Assembly (NCBI GenBank): GCA_913057165.1
Contig: CAJXNS010000006.1
Location: forward strand, 1-61,257
Direction: 5' to 3'
DNA length: 61,257 nt
From: an uncultured Trueperaceae bacterium
GTDB lineage: Bacteria; Deinococcota; Deinococci; Deinococcales; Trueperaceae
Position numbers and translations under genes: made by a program. Position 1 is the first letter of the stretch; each line of letters opens with the position of its first letter. This document shows, one piece after another, positions 16,591-24,348 of this stretch. The notes beneath the pieces are model-generated. The model worked only from the letters and a program-made list of their open reading frames with translations, was not told where the DNA came from and made no database searches.

Positions 16591-17282
16591 GGGACGGCCG
16601 CCGTGGCGTCAGCGGTCACCGAGTCTGGGGCGCGCTGTTGAAACCGGTCGATGAGGAGCGTGCGGAAGTAGCCCACGTGTTCACGCATGGCCTGCTCGGC
16701 TTGGTCGGCGTCGCCCGCCAGGATCGCTTGGGCGACGGCGCGGTGTTGTTTGGTGGTGACTTCGTTGGCGTTTTGGTCGCGGGTGAGGACCTTGAGGGGG
16801 GTGACGTGACCTGAGATGGTCTCAAGCGCGCGGATGAGGGCCGCGTTGCTGGACATGGCAGCGACCTGCTGGTGGAATTCAAGGTCAGCCTCGACCTGGA
16901 CGGCTTCATCCTCACTGGCGCTGGCTTCAACCGCCTGAAGGACCGCCATCAGGGTTTCTTTGTCGCGGTCATCGCCGCGTTCTGCTGCGAGGCGGGCGGC
17001 TTTGGCCTCAAGGTCTTCACGGACCTCGTACGCATCCAGGGCGTCTTGCCAGGTGGGCTCGCGCACTTGAACGCCTTGGGTGAGGCGCGACTCGAGCAAG
17101 CCTTCGTGTAGCAGGCGTCCAACCGCTTCACGTACCGGCGTGCGGGACACCTCAAAGCGTTCGGTGAGTTCAACCTCACGTAGGCGTGTGCCTGGCGGCC
17201 AGCTGCCAAGAAGCAGCTCGTGGCGCAGGCGCCTATAGACCTCGTCAGCAACGGTGGGGGCGCGAACGATGGGTCGTGTCAT
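16587..17282 (-). CDS. GntR-family (FadR subfamily) regulator of proline catabolism
   Basis: A 231-residue regulator. The N-terminal winged helix has the GntR signature (LRHELLLGSWPPGTRLREVEL, then VSRTPVREA). An all-helical FCD-type ligand domain follows, with the D-x3-H motif ADLEFHQQVA and later histidines in KQHRAV and REHVGYF that usually bind a metal and an acid ligand. It lies between the P5C dehydrogenase and proline dehydrogenase genes. The most likely function is control of this operon through the TGTATACA palindrome upstream of the P5C dehydrogenase gene, with a proline-derived ligand. The ligand is inferred. Confidence 0.9.
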   Translation of the reverse strand: MTRPIVRAPTVADEVYRRLRHELLLGSWPPGTRLREVELTERFEVSRTPVREAVGRLLHEGLLESRLTQGVQVREPTWQDALDAYEVREDLEAKAARLAAERGDDRDKETLMAVLQAVEASASEDEAVQVEADLEFHQQVAAMSSNAALIRALETISGHVTPLKVLTRDQNANEVTTKQHRAVAQAILAGDADQAEQAMREHVGYFRTLLIDRFQQRAPDSVTADATAAVP

Positions 17283-17291
17283 GCGACTGCC

Positions 17292-18842
17292 TTAAAACCG
17301 CTCCGTGACGGTTTTGGCTTCCATGAACAACCGCAGGTAGTCGGGTCCGCCCGCTTTGCTGTTGGTGCCGCTCATGTCGAAACCACCGAACGGTTGCGTG
17401 CCGACCAGGCTTCCGGTGATCTTGCGGTTGATGTAAAGGTTGCCGACGCGCACCTCTTGGCGGGCGCGTTCGATGCGGTCGCGCAGGCGGCTGAACAGCC
17501 CGCCGGTGAGGGCGTAGCGGGTGCCGTTTGCGAGTTCGATGGCGTGATCGAAGTCGCGAGCGCGCAGCATGGCGACCACGGGACCGAATACCTCTTCTTG
17601 GGCGAGTTCGCTGTCAGGGTCGACGTTGCTGAAGAGGGTGGGTTGGATGTACCAGCCGCCTTCGCGGGCGGGTGCGCCGCCGAGCTCAAGGGTGGCTGTG
17701 GCCTTGGCGCGGTCGATAAACCCTAGGATCTTTTGGTACTGGGTTTCGTCGATGACGGCGCAGACGTCGGCGTTGTCGGTGGCTTCGCCGACGGTGAGTC
17801 GTTCCATGCGTGTTTTGACGCGTTCCAGCAGGGCGTCGTGGACGGCGTCGACGACAATCAGGCGGCTCATGGCGGAGCACTTTTGGCCTTGGAAACCGAA
17901 GGCGCTTGCGACCGCTGCGTCGGCGGCAGCGTCAAGGTCTGCGGTTTCGTCAACGATGAGGGCGTCTTTGCCGCCAAGTTCCAGGAACGTCTTTTTAAGG
18001 AACTGTTGGTTGGGGCGTATTTTGGCGGCCTTTTCGTGGATTTTGAGGCCGGTGGCCACGGAGCCTGTGAAGTTGATGAAGCGGGTGTGTTCGTGCTCCA
18101 CGAGGGCGTCACCCAGGACGGCATCTTCGCCGGTGAGGAGGTTGATGACGCCTGCTGGGAAGCCGGCTTCGTGCACGATGTCCATAAAGACGCCAGCGAT
18201 GATGGGTGTTTTGGGGCTGGGCTTCAGGACGACGGTGTTGCCGGTGACCACAGGCGCCACGGCGGTCCCGACCATGATGGCCAGCAAGAAGTTCCACGGT
18301 GGGATGACGACGCCAACCCCGACGGGTTGCAGGGTGGTGGTGTTTTCTTCGCCTTTGAAGTCGTGGGTGGGGAGGATGTCATCAAGCGTCATCGCTTGGC
18401 GGGCGTAGTAGTCGCAGAAGTCGATCGCTTCAGCGACGTCCGCTTCGGCCTCCAGGTAGTTTTTGCCGGCTTCGTAAACCTCCCAGGCGGCCAGTTCCCA
18501 CCGGCGCCTACGCATGATGGCGGCGAGTTTGGCGAGCGCGCGGGCGCGTTCCACCATGGGCCGCGCGCCCCATGCAGGCTGGGCGTCTAGGGCGGCTTGG
18601 ACGGCTTGGTCGACGTGTTCAGCTTGCGCGGCAGCGGCGCGGCCGACGAGCCTGGATGTGTTGCACGGGTCATGGGATTCGATCCAGTGACCGGTGGTGA
18701 TGTGTTCCCCGCCAATCACCAGCGGCCAGTCTTGGCCGAGTCGGGTGGCGCCTTCTTGGAGGTGGGTTTTGAACGCTTCTGCGACCTCGGGCTTTGTGAC
18801 GGTGTACGGCTCGTTGATGTACGGCTCAAACGGGTTTTGCAT
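17292..18842 (-). CDS. pruA: 1-pyrroline-5-carboxylate (L-glutamate gamma-semialdehyde) dehydrogenase
   Basis: A 516-residue aldehyde dehydrogenase of the P5CDH subfamily. The catalytic Cys322 lies in GFQGQKCSAMSR and the general base Glu288 in LELGGKDA. The NAD pocket contains IPPWNFLLAI and FTGSVATG. The C-terminal TGSLVGTQPFGGFDMSGTNSKAGGPDYL is typical of P5CDH. It oxidises glutamate semialdehyde to glutamate with NAD+. The ATG at 18842 was chosen for its GAGGAG Shine-Dalgarno and normal N-terminus; upstream in-frame codons run into the promoter. It is the first gene of the proline operon. Confidence 0.95.
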   Translation of the reverse strand: MQNPFEPYINEPYTVTKPEVAEAFKTHLQEGATRLGQDWPLVIGGEHITTGHWIESHDPCNTSRLVGRAAAAQAEHVDQAVQAALDAQPAWGARPMVERARALAKLAAIMRRRRWELAAWEVYEAGKNYLEAEADVAEAIDFCDYYARQAMTLDDILPTHDFKGEENTTTLQPVGVGVVIPPWNFLLAIMVGTAVAPVVTGNTVVLKPSPKTPIIAGVFMDIVHEAGFPAGVINLLTGEDAVLGDALVEHEHTRFINFTGSVATGLKIHEKAAKIRPNQQFLKKTFLELGGKDALIVDETADLDAAADAAVASAFGFQGQKCSAMSRLIVVDAVHDALLERVKTRMERLTVGEATDNADVCAVIDETQYQKILGFIDRAKATATLELGGAPAREGGWYIQPTLFSNVDPDSELAQEEVFGPVVAMLRARDFDHAIELANGTRYALTGGLFSRLRDRIERARQEVRVGNLYINRKITGSLVGTQPFGGFDMSGTNSKAGGPDYLRLFMEAKTVTERF

Positions 18843-18868
18843 GGTGGTCTCCTCACAAGAAGTAACTT

Positions 18869-18905
18869 TGTATACAGAATACCGTTGTTGGGCTACCGGT
18901 TTCAA
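18869..18905 (-). promoter_or_regulatory. Promoter and GntR-type operator of the proline operon
   Basis: On the minus strand a TTGAAA -35 box (18900-18905) and a TATTCT -10 box (18876-18881) are separated by 18 bp. The perfect palindrome TGTATACA (18869-18876) covers the downstream edge of the -10 and the expected start site, where a repressor would block initiation. The GTATAC core matches the TnGTnnnACnA pattern of FadR-type GntR regulators, one of which is encoded in this operon. Confidence 0.65.
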
Positions 18906-18964
18906 GCCCAAACGAGGCGTGTTTCACGCGGTTTGCTGGCGGTTGGCCTTATGCTGAGCGGGCC

Positions 18965-19516
18965 ATGCGTCAACTCTCCGCCCTGCTGCTCACGTGTGCC
19001 GTGCTGACGGCCCTGGTGATCCCCCAGCCTGCGTGGGCTCAGTCGGACCTCACCGCGCCGGCTGTGGCCAACGACTTGGTGCTGCCGTTCAATGTGGCGA
19101 TCGGCCGGGATCAGCAGCCACGGTTGGTCTTGGGTGTCAACTCGTTCCTGCCGTCGCAGTTGGCCCGCTTTCTCGCCGGCCTCGACACGTTCCTCGAGCG
19201 TGCCGGACGGGAGACCATCCAACGTCAAGTGGTGTGGCAGGTCAACGGCGAGCGTGGCTACATCAGCGTTTCCACCACGCCCTTTGATAGCGGCCCGGCG
19301 TTTTTGTTGACCCTCCGCGGGGAAGAAGTCCGGGGTTATCAAGACGAAGCAGCGCTGCTTGTGTCGATGACCCGGCTGGCATCGCGGGTATTGACCGCCA
19401 TTGAAGTCGTGGGCGTCACACCCACGTCGCCCGTCACCCCAGAGGGCAGCGAAGCGCCAGAAAACACCGATGCCAACGGCGTTTCTACAAACGAGACGTT
19501 AGACTCCGCCCCATGA
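18965..19516 (+). CDS. Secreted protein of unknown function
   Basis: A 183-residue protein with a clear signal peptide (MRQLSALLLT to about WAQ at residue 26). The mature part has alternating strands and helices, including a stretch near residues 90-115 that reads VVWQVNGERGYISVS, and a low-complexity Thr/Glu/Asn tail. I recognise no domain. A TATGCT box ends 9 nt before the ATG and there is no Shine-Dalgarno, so the transcript probably begins at or next to the start codon. It overlaps the CinA-like fusion gene by 4 nt, so the two are co-translated, although one is exported and the other cytoplasmic. Confidence 0.75.
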   Translation: MRQLSALLLTCAVLTALVIPQPAWAQSDLTAPAVANDLVLPFNVAIGRDQQPRLVLGVNSFLPSQLARFLAGLDTFLERAGRETIQRQVVWQVNGERGYISVSTTPFDSGPAFLLTLRGEEVRGYQDEAALLVSMTRLASRVLTAIEVVGVTPTSPVTPEGSEAPENTDANGVSTNETLDSAP

Positions 19517-20670
19517 GCCACGGCGCCAAACCCAACGACCCGCGCGCCTTGGTTGAGCGCCTGCATGCGACACCGCACCGCCTGGTGTACGCCTTCGCGG
19601 GTGCTGGCGCGAAGGTCTTGTACTGGCTTCATGACGTGCCCGGCAGTAGCCGCACGGTGCTTGAGGCGGCCGACCGCTACCACCCGAGCAGCCTTCGTGA
19701 CGCCCTGGACGGCGCAGCGGACGGTTCGGCAAGCGGCGGCGTGGCTGGCGCGCTGGCGGCCGTGTCGCATCGCCGGGCCCAACAGCTCACAGTGGGGGAC
19801 GACGAAGCGACCCCAACCTTTGGTGTGGGGGTGGCGGCGGCGCTGACGACCGACCGGCAGCGCCGCGGTGAGGACCGGGCGCATATCGCGTCAAGGGATG
19901 TCCTTGGGACGTCGGGTTTGACGTTGCGTTTTGAGAAGGGTGCCTGGTCGAGACACGACCAGGAGACGCTGGTCAGCCGCTGGGCGCTGACCGAGATGGC
20001 ACGCTCGTCAGGGTTGATGGGCCCGTTCCAGCCGGCCACGCAAGCGGGGGTGGTGGTCGAGCCGTGGTTCACCCCAAGCGAGGTGTACCGGACGTTTTTA
20101 GACGACCCGCAAGCGCTGCTGGTGTTGAACACCACCGGCCATGTTGCCGAAGCACGCGAGCCGCAAGAGACGACGGCATGGGTGTCGGGTAGTTTTCATC
20201 CCATGCACGAAGGCCACCGGCTGTTGGCTGCACGCGCAGAAGCGCATTTGGGCCGCAAGGTGGGCTACGAGCTAGCCCTCAAAAACGCCGAGAAGGCCGA
20301 GACAGACGCCCTTGAGGGCCGCCGGCGGGCACAGCAAGCGTGGGGTGACCGGCCGGTGGCCCTGAGCCACGCGGCGTTGTTTCACGTCAAGGCCGAACGG
20401 TTTCCAGGCGCGGTGTTCGTGGTCGGCGTCGATACGGCACGGCGGGTGCTTGACCCCTCGTTCTACGGTGGTGAGGATGCCATGGCCTCGTCGCTGGCGC
20501 GTATTCAAGCGCTGGGTTGCCGCTTTTTGGTGGCCGGTCGCTACGCCGAAGGGTCGTTTCGAACGCTGGCCGATCTGGCGGTTCCTGAGGTTTGGTCGCC
20601 GCTGTTTGAGGCCCTTCCGGATTTCCGAAAAGACCTGTCAAGCACCGAAGTCAGGGCCGGTTGGTCGTAA
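19513..20670 (+). CDS. CinA-like (NMN deamidase-type) domain fused to a NadD-like nucleotidyltransferase
   Basis: A 385-residue two-domain protein. Residues 1 to about 165 resemble the CinA C-terminal/PncC amidase domain: a YAFAGAGAKVLYWLHDVPGSS segment, then VSHRRAQ, then FGVGVAAALTTDRQRRGEDRAHIA. Residues about 220-385 form a HIGH-superfamily nucleotidyltransferase, with GSFHPMHEGH at 226-235 and the closing LSSTEVR at 375-381, which matches the ISSTxIR motif of NMN/NaMN adenylyltransferases. PncC converts NMN to NaMN and NadD adenylates NaMN, so one protein may carry out two consecutive NAD-salvage steps. The substrates are inferred; cytidylyl transfer is an alternative. Confidence 0.72.
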   Translation: MSHGAKPNDPRALVERLHATPHRLVYAFAGAGAKVLYWLHDVPGSSRTVLEAADRYHPSSLRDALDGAADGSASGGVAGALAAVSHRRAQQLTVGDDEATPTFGVGVAAALTTDRQRRGEDRAHIASRDVLGTSGLTLRFEKGAWSRHDQETLVSRWALTEMARSSGLMGPFQPATQAGVVVEPWFTPSEVYRTFLDDPQALLVLNTTGHVAEAREPQETTAWVSGSFHPMHEGHRLLAARAEAHLGRKVGYELALKNAEKAETDALEGRRRAQQAWGDRPVALSHAALFHVKAERFPGAVFVVGVDTARRVLDPSFYGGEDAMASSLARIQALGCRFLVAGRYAEGSFRTLADLAVPEVWSPLFEALPDFRKDLSSTEVRAGWS

Positions 20671-20870
20671 CGGCTGGGCGTTGCCCCACACCACCTTGGC
20701 TTGTGCCTAGAGGTGCGCACAGCCACACACCACGCGGCTTACCCTACGTCACGTGATGCCAGCGCCATAGGGCGCGAGCGGGTTCTTCGGCGAGTGTCCG
20801 CTTGATTCGCCTGCTGGCCTCGCGGGACGTGCATCGGTCCGGCATATGCCGATCACGCCCTCCGGTTGAG

Positions 20871-20901
20871 GTCGCCCGCCATAGCGCGGGCGACTTTCAT
20901 T
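20871..20901 (+). terminator. Probable terminator in the convergent gap
   Basis: A 9-bp perfect stem GTCGCCCGC/GCGGGCGAC (20871-20879 and 20886-20894) with a six-base loop is followed on the plus strand by TTTCATTAA. It lies about 200 nt past the fusion gene and 6 nt from the end of the TolC-like gene on the other strand. A separate 12-bp palindrome CGGCATATGCCG occurs at 20840-20851. The rest of the 229-nt gap shows no gene. Confidence 0.55.
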
Positions 20902-22075
20902 AAGGCAAAACAACGACCTGCTCAACGGCATCCCAGGCGCGCTGTGTATCGCGGACATGCCGCAGCCATGCGCGACGCGCCCGATCCTCTAGTTGGCTTA
21001 CGTTGTTGGCACCTTCGCTTTGAGCGTGCCGGAAGCGCGCCTCGGCAATCCGCCAGTCTTCAAGCGACAACCTGGCCTGCTCTAAATCCAACGCTTGGGC
21101 GTCCTGCCGGAGTTCGGCTTCGCGTGCATCAAAACGCGCCAGGTCGGCCCGCGCGGCAGCCCGCTCGTCAAGCCGCCTACGGCCATCCAACGAGAACGCC
21201 ACGCTTCCGCGCAGCCCAACCCAACTTCGCTCACGGTCGCTGCCCACGACGCTTGCACCTGCCGTGACGGAAGGCCTCCCCGCATCAAAGCCCACTTCGG
21301 TTTCAAGCCTGCCATCTGAGCCTGCATGGCCCCACCCGACCAACCAGCCCCCCACCGTCTCATCGCGGTAACGCCGTTCGGCCCGAAGCACGCGTGCGAC
21401 CAGCCGATGGCGGTCCGCTCGGTACGACCGAAGGGTCGTCACCTGCACGGCTGGCGGTAGCGGCAGCGCCACACGACGCTCTGCAGGCAGGTCTGGTGGC
21501 AGGGCGGCGAGCCCCAAGCGCGCCTGTTGGGCGTCGAGCCGTGCCGAGGCAAGATCAAGCTGCCATGCAGCCACGGCATCACGGCCTGCTTGTGGGGCAC
21601 CGTTCTCTAACGCCGCAAGCTCATGTTCAGCCTCACGCAGATCGCTGGTGAGCCGCTCCCGCCTTACCGCGTTCGCGAGAGGGGCGAGGATGACCTCGTT
21701 CCAAGCCTCAATGAGATCCACCTCCAACTCCGCCAGTCGTGCCGTCTCACGTGCGATGCGGTCGGCGACCGGCGACCATGACGCCGTCACCTGCGGGGTG
21801 ATGCGCCCTTCTGTGGTGGCGGGGCGTGGTGGGTCAAAACGACGAAGACGTTCGGCGTCGATGTCCATCTCAACTGCCAAGGAGACACCACGGCGTTCGT
21901 GCTGAAGCGCGCGGGATTGAAACCGCCAGGCGTCTTCAAGGACGCGAATGTCGGCTGGGACAGGGCCCGACCAAGCCTGCGGGGCCAAGTCGCGCGGGGA
22001 CTGGGTCAAAGCCGACTCGGCCTGCGCCCCACCAAGCAGGCCTATGGCGACGGCCAGGGAGCTTTTAAGCAGCAT
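20900..22075 (-). CDS. Exported coiled-coil protein resembling the TolC family
   Basis: A protein of about 391 residues with a signal peptide (MLLKSSLAVAIGLLGGAQA). The mature part has two long amphipathic helical blocks separated by shorter segments: RIARETARLAELEVDLIEAWNEV and LTSDLREAEHELAALEN, then RRLDERAAARADLARFDAREAEL and LEQARLSLEDWRIAEARF. This paired layout, with about the right length, suggests a TolC-type outer membrane efflux protein. The match is by pattern only, and a periplasmic coiled-coil protein is possible. No pump or adaptor gene adjoins it. The ATG at 22075 was chosen because it begins the signal peptide. Confidence 0.55.
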   Translation of the reverse strand: MLLKSSLAVAIGLLGGAQAESALTQSPRDLAPQAWSGPVPADIRVLEDAWRFQSRALQHERRGVSLAVEMDIDAERLRRFDPPRPATTEGRITPQVTASWSPVADRIARETARLAELEVDLIEAWNEVILAPLANAVRRERLTSDLREAEHELAALENGAPQAGRDAVAAWQLDLASARLDAQQARLGLAALPPDLPAERRVALPLPPAVQVTTLRSYRADRHRLVARVLRAERRYRDETVGGWLVGWGHAGSDGRLETEVGFDAGRPSVTAGASVVGSDRERSWVGLRGSVAFSLDGRRRLDERAAARADLARFDAREAELRQDAQALDLEQARLSLEDWRIAEARFRHAQSEGANNVSQLEDRARRAWLRHVRDTQRAWDAVEQVVVLP

Positions 22076-22196
22076 GAAAGGCCTACAACGTGACATGCGG
22101 GACGCTACAAAGGTGGCGGCACGCGTCACGACCAACACGCAGGTTTGCGCCTAGGCCACCTGGGCGTGGGCCCAGGCCACTTACAGGCCGTGTGTG

Positions 22197-22226
22197 TTGG
22201 CAGCGCGCGGCCGCTGGCGTTACCAT
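22197..22226 (+). promoter_or_regulatory. Leaderless promoter of azlCD
   Basis: TTGGCA (22197-22202) and TACCAT (22221-22226) are spaced 18 bp apart. The -10 ends 6 nt before the azlC ATG and no Shine-Dalgarno is present, so the mRNA should start at the AUG. A 7-bp hairpin (CCTGGGC/GCCCAGG, 22159-22176) lies upstream in the gap shared with the divergent TolC-like gene. Confidence 0.6.
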
Positions 22227-22232
22227 CCGCGA

Positions 22233-22940
22233 ATGCCGAATCCAGGCCGCCCCTACCTCCAAGGCATACGCGACGTCCTGCCGATGCTCTTAGGGGTCCT
22301 GCCGTTCGGACTCATCACCGGCGTTACCGCCGTCGGCGTGGGCGTCAAACCCATCGACGCCACCGTCATGTCCGTCTTGATGTACGCCGGTGCTTCGCAA
22401 CTAAGCGTCCTCGCGTTACTTCAAGACGGTGCCGCCGTCGCCGTCATGGTCCTCACCGCCACCCTCATCAACCTCCGCCACATCATGTACAGCGCCTCTC
22501 TAGCCCCGTGGCTCAAACCGCTACGGGCAACCACCCGCGCGGCCATGTCCGCCGTCATGGTGGATCAGGTGTACGCCTTCAGCTTGCTTCGCTACCGCCG
22601 CCAACCCGACCTGACACCCAACCAACGGCGCAATTACTACTTAGGCGTCGCCACCCCCCTAATCATTGGGTGGCCCGGATCGACCGCTGTCGGGGCGTTC
22701 CTAGGCGCCCAAGTCCCACCCTCCTGGCAGCTTGATTACGCCATCCCGCTGGTCTTCCTAGCCCTCCTCGCGCCCGCCGTGACCGACCGCCCCAGCCTGC
22801 TGGCCGCCGTAATCGGAGGAACGCTCGCTTGGGCCTTACAGGGCCTGCCGTACAACCTCGGGCTGGTGGTCGCCGCCACCGCCGGTATTGCTGCAGGCGC
22901 CCTTGCGGAAACCCAAGTCAGCAAGAAGGCGCAAGCGTGA
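22233..22940 (+). CDS. azlC: AzlC-family branched-chain amino acid exporter, large subunit
   Basis: A 235-residue membrane protein from the ATG at 22233. It has an AzlC signature (LPMLLGVLPFGLITGV, MYAGASQLSVLALLQDG, TLINLRHIMYSASLAPWL) and several TM segments. AzlC works with the small subunit AzlD to export branched-chain amino acids or analogues such as 4-azaleucine. The stop codon overlaps the GTG start of azlD. An ATG 39 nt upstream in frame would place the -10 box inside the coding region, so I prefer 22233. Confidence 0.9.
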   Translation: MPNPGRPYLQGIRDVLPMLLGVLPFGLITGVTAVGVGVKPIDATVMSVLMYAGASQLSVLALLQDGAAVAVMVLTATLINLRHIMYSASLAPWLKPLRATTRAAMSAVMVDQVYAFSLLRYRRQPDLTPNQRRNYYLGVATPLIIGWPGSTAVGAFLGAQVPPSWQLDYAIPLVFLALLAPAVTDRPSLLAAVIGGTLAWALQGLPYNLGLVVAATAGIAAGALAETQVSKKAQA

Positions 22941-23269
22941 CGCTTCAACGTCCCGAACTGCTCGCGCTGTTCGTTCTCCTCGGCGTGATCACCTTCGCGC
23001 TCCGCGCATCGTTCGTGTTGCTTCAAGACCGGGTCACCCTTCCCGCGTCCATCCGGCGGGCCCTCACGTACGTTCCCTCCGCCGTGATTGCCGCCATCGT
23101 GACGCCCGCCCTGCTTGAGCCCAGCGGCGTCACCCTTGCAAACGTGGACGTGCGTTACCTCATCGCCCCCGTCGCGATTCTTGTGGCGTGGCGCAGCAAG
23201 AACGTGGTGATCACCATCGTGTTCGGCATGACGGCACTGTGGATCCTGACCGCCCTCGCGGGTGGTTAA
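22937..23269 (+). CDS. azlD: AzlD-family branched-chain amino acid exporter, small subunit
   Basis: A 110-residue protein with about four TM helices. It has the AzlD pattern of LGVITFALRASFVLL early, then LTYVPSAVIAAIVTPALL, and a C-terminal WRSKNVVITIVFGMTALWIL. It is the membrane partner of AzlC. The GTG at 22937 overlaps the azlC TGA (GTGA), a translational coupling signal. It converges with the guanylyltransferase gene: the two stop codons share four bases (TTAA, 23266-23269), so no intergenic terminator exists. Confidence 0.88.
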   Translation: MTLQRPELLALFVLLGVITFALRASFVLLQDRVTLPASIRRALTYVPSAVIAAIVTPALLEPSGVTLANVDVRYLIAPVAILVAWRSKNVVITIVFGMTALWILTALAGG

Positions 23270-24318
23270 GGCACCCACTCCCGCAAACGCTCGTCCTCCA
23301 GGACCGCTTTGATGTCACCCACCCGCGACTTCGGCAGCACCAACACCGTATCGCCCCGCTTGACGATCACGAGATCCTTCACGCCGTACGCCACCAGCAC
23401 GTCGTCCGCCCCATCGGTGTAGACGATGTTGCCTTGCGCGTCGTGGCCGGCATGCGGACCGAACACCGCGCCACCCGCACCATCTGCAGCAGGAAGCAAC
23501 CGCTCCAGGGCAGCCCAATCGCCGATGTCATCCCAACCAAAGTTGCCTTCCACCACGAACGCCCGGTCGGTCTTTTCCATCACGGCGTAATCGATGCTGA
23601 TTTTGGGTAGACGCCCGAAGGCTTGATCCACACTCCCGTCAGCAAACGCACGATCGAGTGGGTTCATCAGGTCCGCGGCGTGCAAACGCAGTTCATTGAG
23701 GATGGTGTCGACCGGCCATACGAACATGCCGGCGTTCCACAGGTGCCGCCCGCCTGCGACATACGCTTCCGCCTTGGCGCGGTTGGGCTTCTCAACAAAC
23801 CGGACGACTTCAAAGCCGGCCCCGCTCGGGTCGCCACGTTCGACGTAGCCGTAACCGGTCGCTGGACGTGTTGGGGTGACCCCAATGCTGACCAGGCCCT
23901 GTTGCTGTTCGGCAAGGCTGACGGCATCGGACACCACCCGATGAAAGGCCGCAGCGTCCTCGACGCGGTGGTCGCTGCTGAACACCCCCATCGTGACGTC
24001 CCCAAGGCGCGCCTTAATGCGGAGTGCCGACAGGGCAATGGCTGGCGCCGAGTCACGCGCCTCAGGCTCGACCAGCAGGTTGGCTTCAGGGAGTTCTGGA
24101 AGTTGCTCACGGATGAGTGGCAGGTAGCGCGTCCCGCTGGCGACAAACAGGCGTTCTGGCGAGCCCAGCAGCGGAAGCACCCGATCGACGGTGGTCTGCA
24201 GCAGCGTGCGCCCTGTCTGCTCAAGATCCAAAAACTGTTTGGGTCTGGCCTCGGTGGACAGCGGCCAAAACCGTTGCCCGCGACCGCCAGCCATGATTAA
24301 CGCAACGGGTTGCGGCAT
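23266..24318 (-). CDS. manC: Mannose-1-phosphate guanylyltransferase
   Basis: A 350-residue sugar nucleotidyltransferase. It has the N-terminal signature AGGRGQRFWPLS (10-21), then the ARPKQFLDL stretch with the catalytic Lys, the FVEKPN motif and an ENFGWDD-like segment (EGNFGWDDIGDW). It makes GDP-mannose from GTP and mannose-1-phosphate for polysaccharide or glycan synthesis. The isomerase domain of bifunctional ManC/AlgA enzymes is absent. A TACACT box ends 6 nt before the ATG, indicating a leaderless mRNA. Confidence 0.93.
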   Translation of the reverse strand: MPQPVALIMAGGRGQRFWPLSTEARPKQFLDLEQTGRTLLQTTVDRVLPLLGSPERLFVASGTRYLPLIREQLPELPEANLLVEPEARDSAPAIALSALRIKARLGDVTMGVFSSDHRVEDAAAFHRVVSDAVSLAEQQQGLVSIGVTPTRPATGYGYVERGDPSGAGFEVVRFVEKPNRAKAEAYVAGGRHLWNAGMFVWPVDTILNELRLHAADLMNPLDRAFADGSVDQAFGRLPKISIDYAVMEKTDRAFVVEGNFGWDDIGDWAALERLLPAADGAGGAVFGPHAGHDAQGNIVYTDGADDVLVAYGVKDLVIVKRGDTVLVLPKSRVGDIKAVLEDERLREWVP

Positions 24319-24324
24319 GCGCCG

Positions 24325-24330
24325 AGTGTA
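24325..24330 (-). promoter_or_regulatory. Leaderless -10 box of manC
   Basis: TACACT on the minus strand is separated from the manC ATG by six bases and no Shine-Dalgarno lies between them. No convincing -35 hexamer is visible upstream, so the call rests on the -10 spacing that recurs at other genes in this window. Confidence 0.45.
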
Positions 24331-24348
24331 CCCAGCCCGTCCGCGCGT

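Noticed and set aside
17733-18590. Plus-strand open frame opposite pruA
   Set aside because: It is antisense to a complete aldehyde dehydrogenase with all catalytic residues; no family resemblance.
20671-20899. Possible small RNA or gene in the gap after the CinA-like fusion
   Set aside because: It has a hairpin and a palindrome but no promoter pair, no cloverleaf and no open frame with a start signal; only a terminator is supported.
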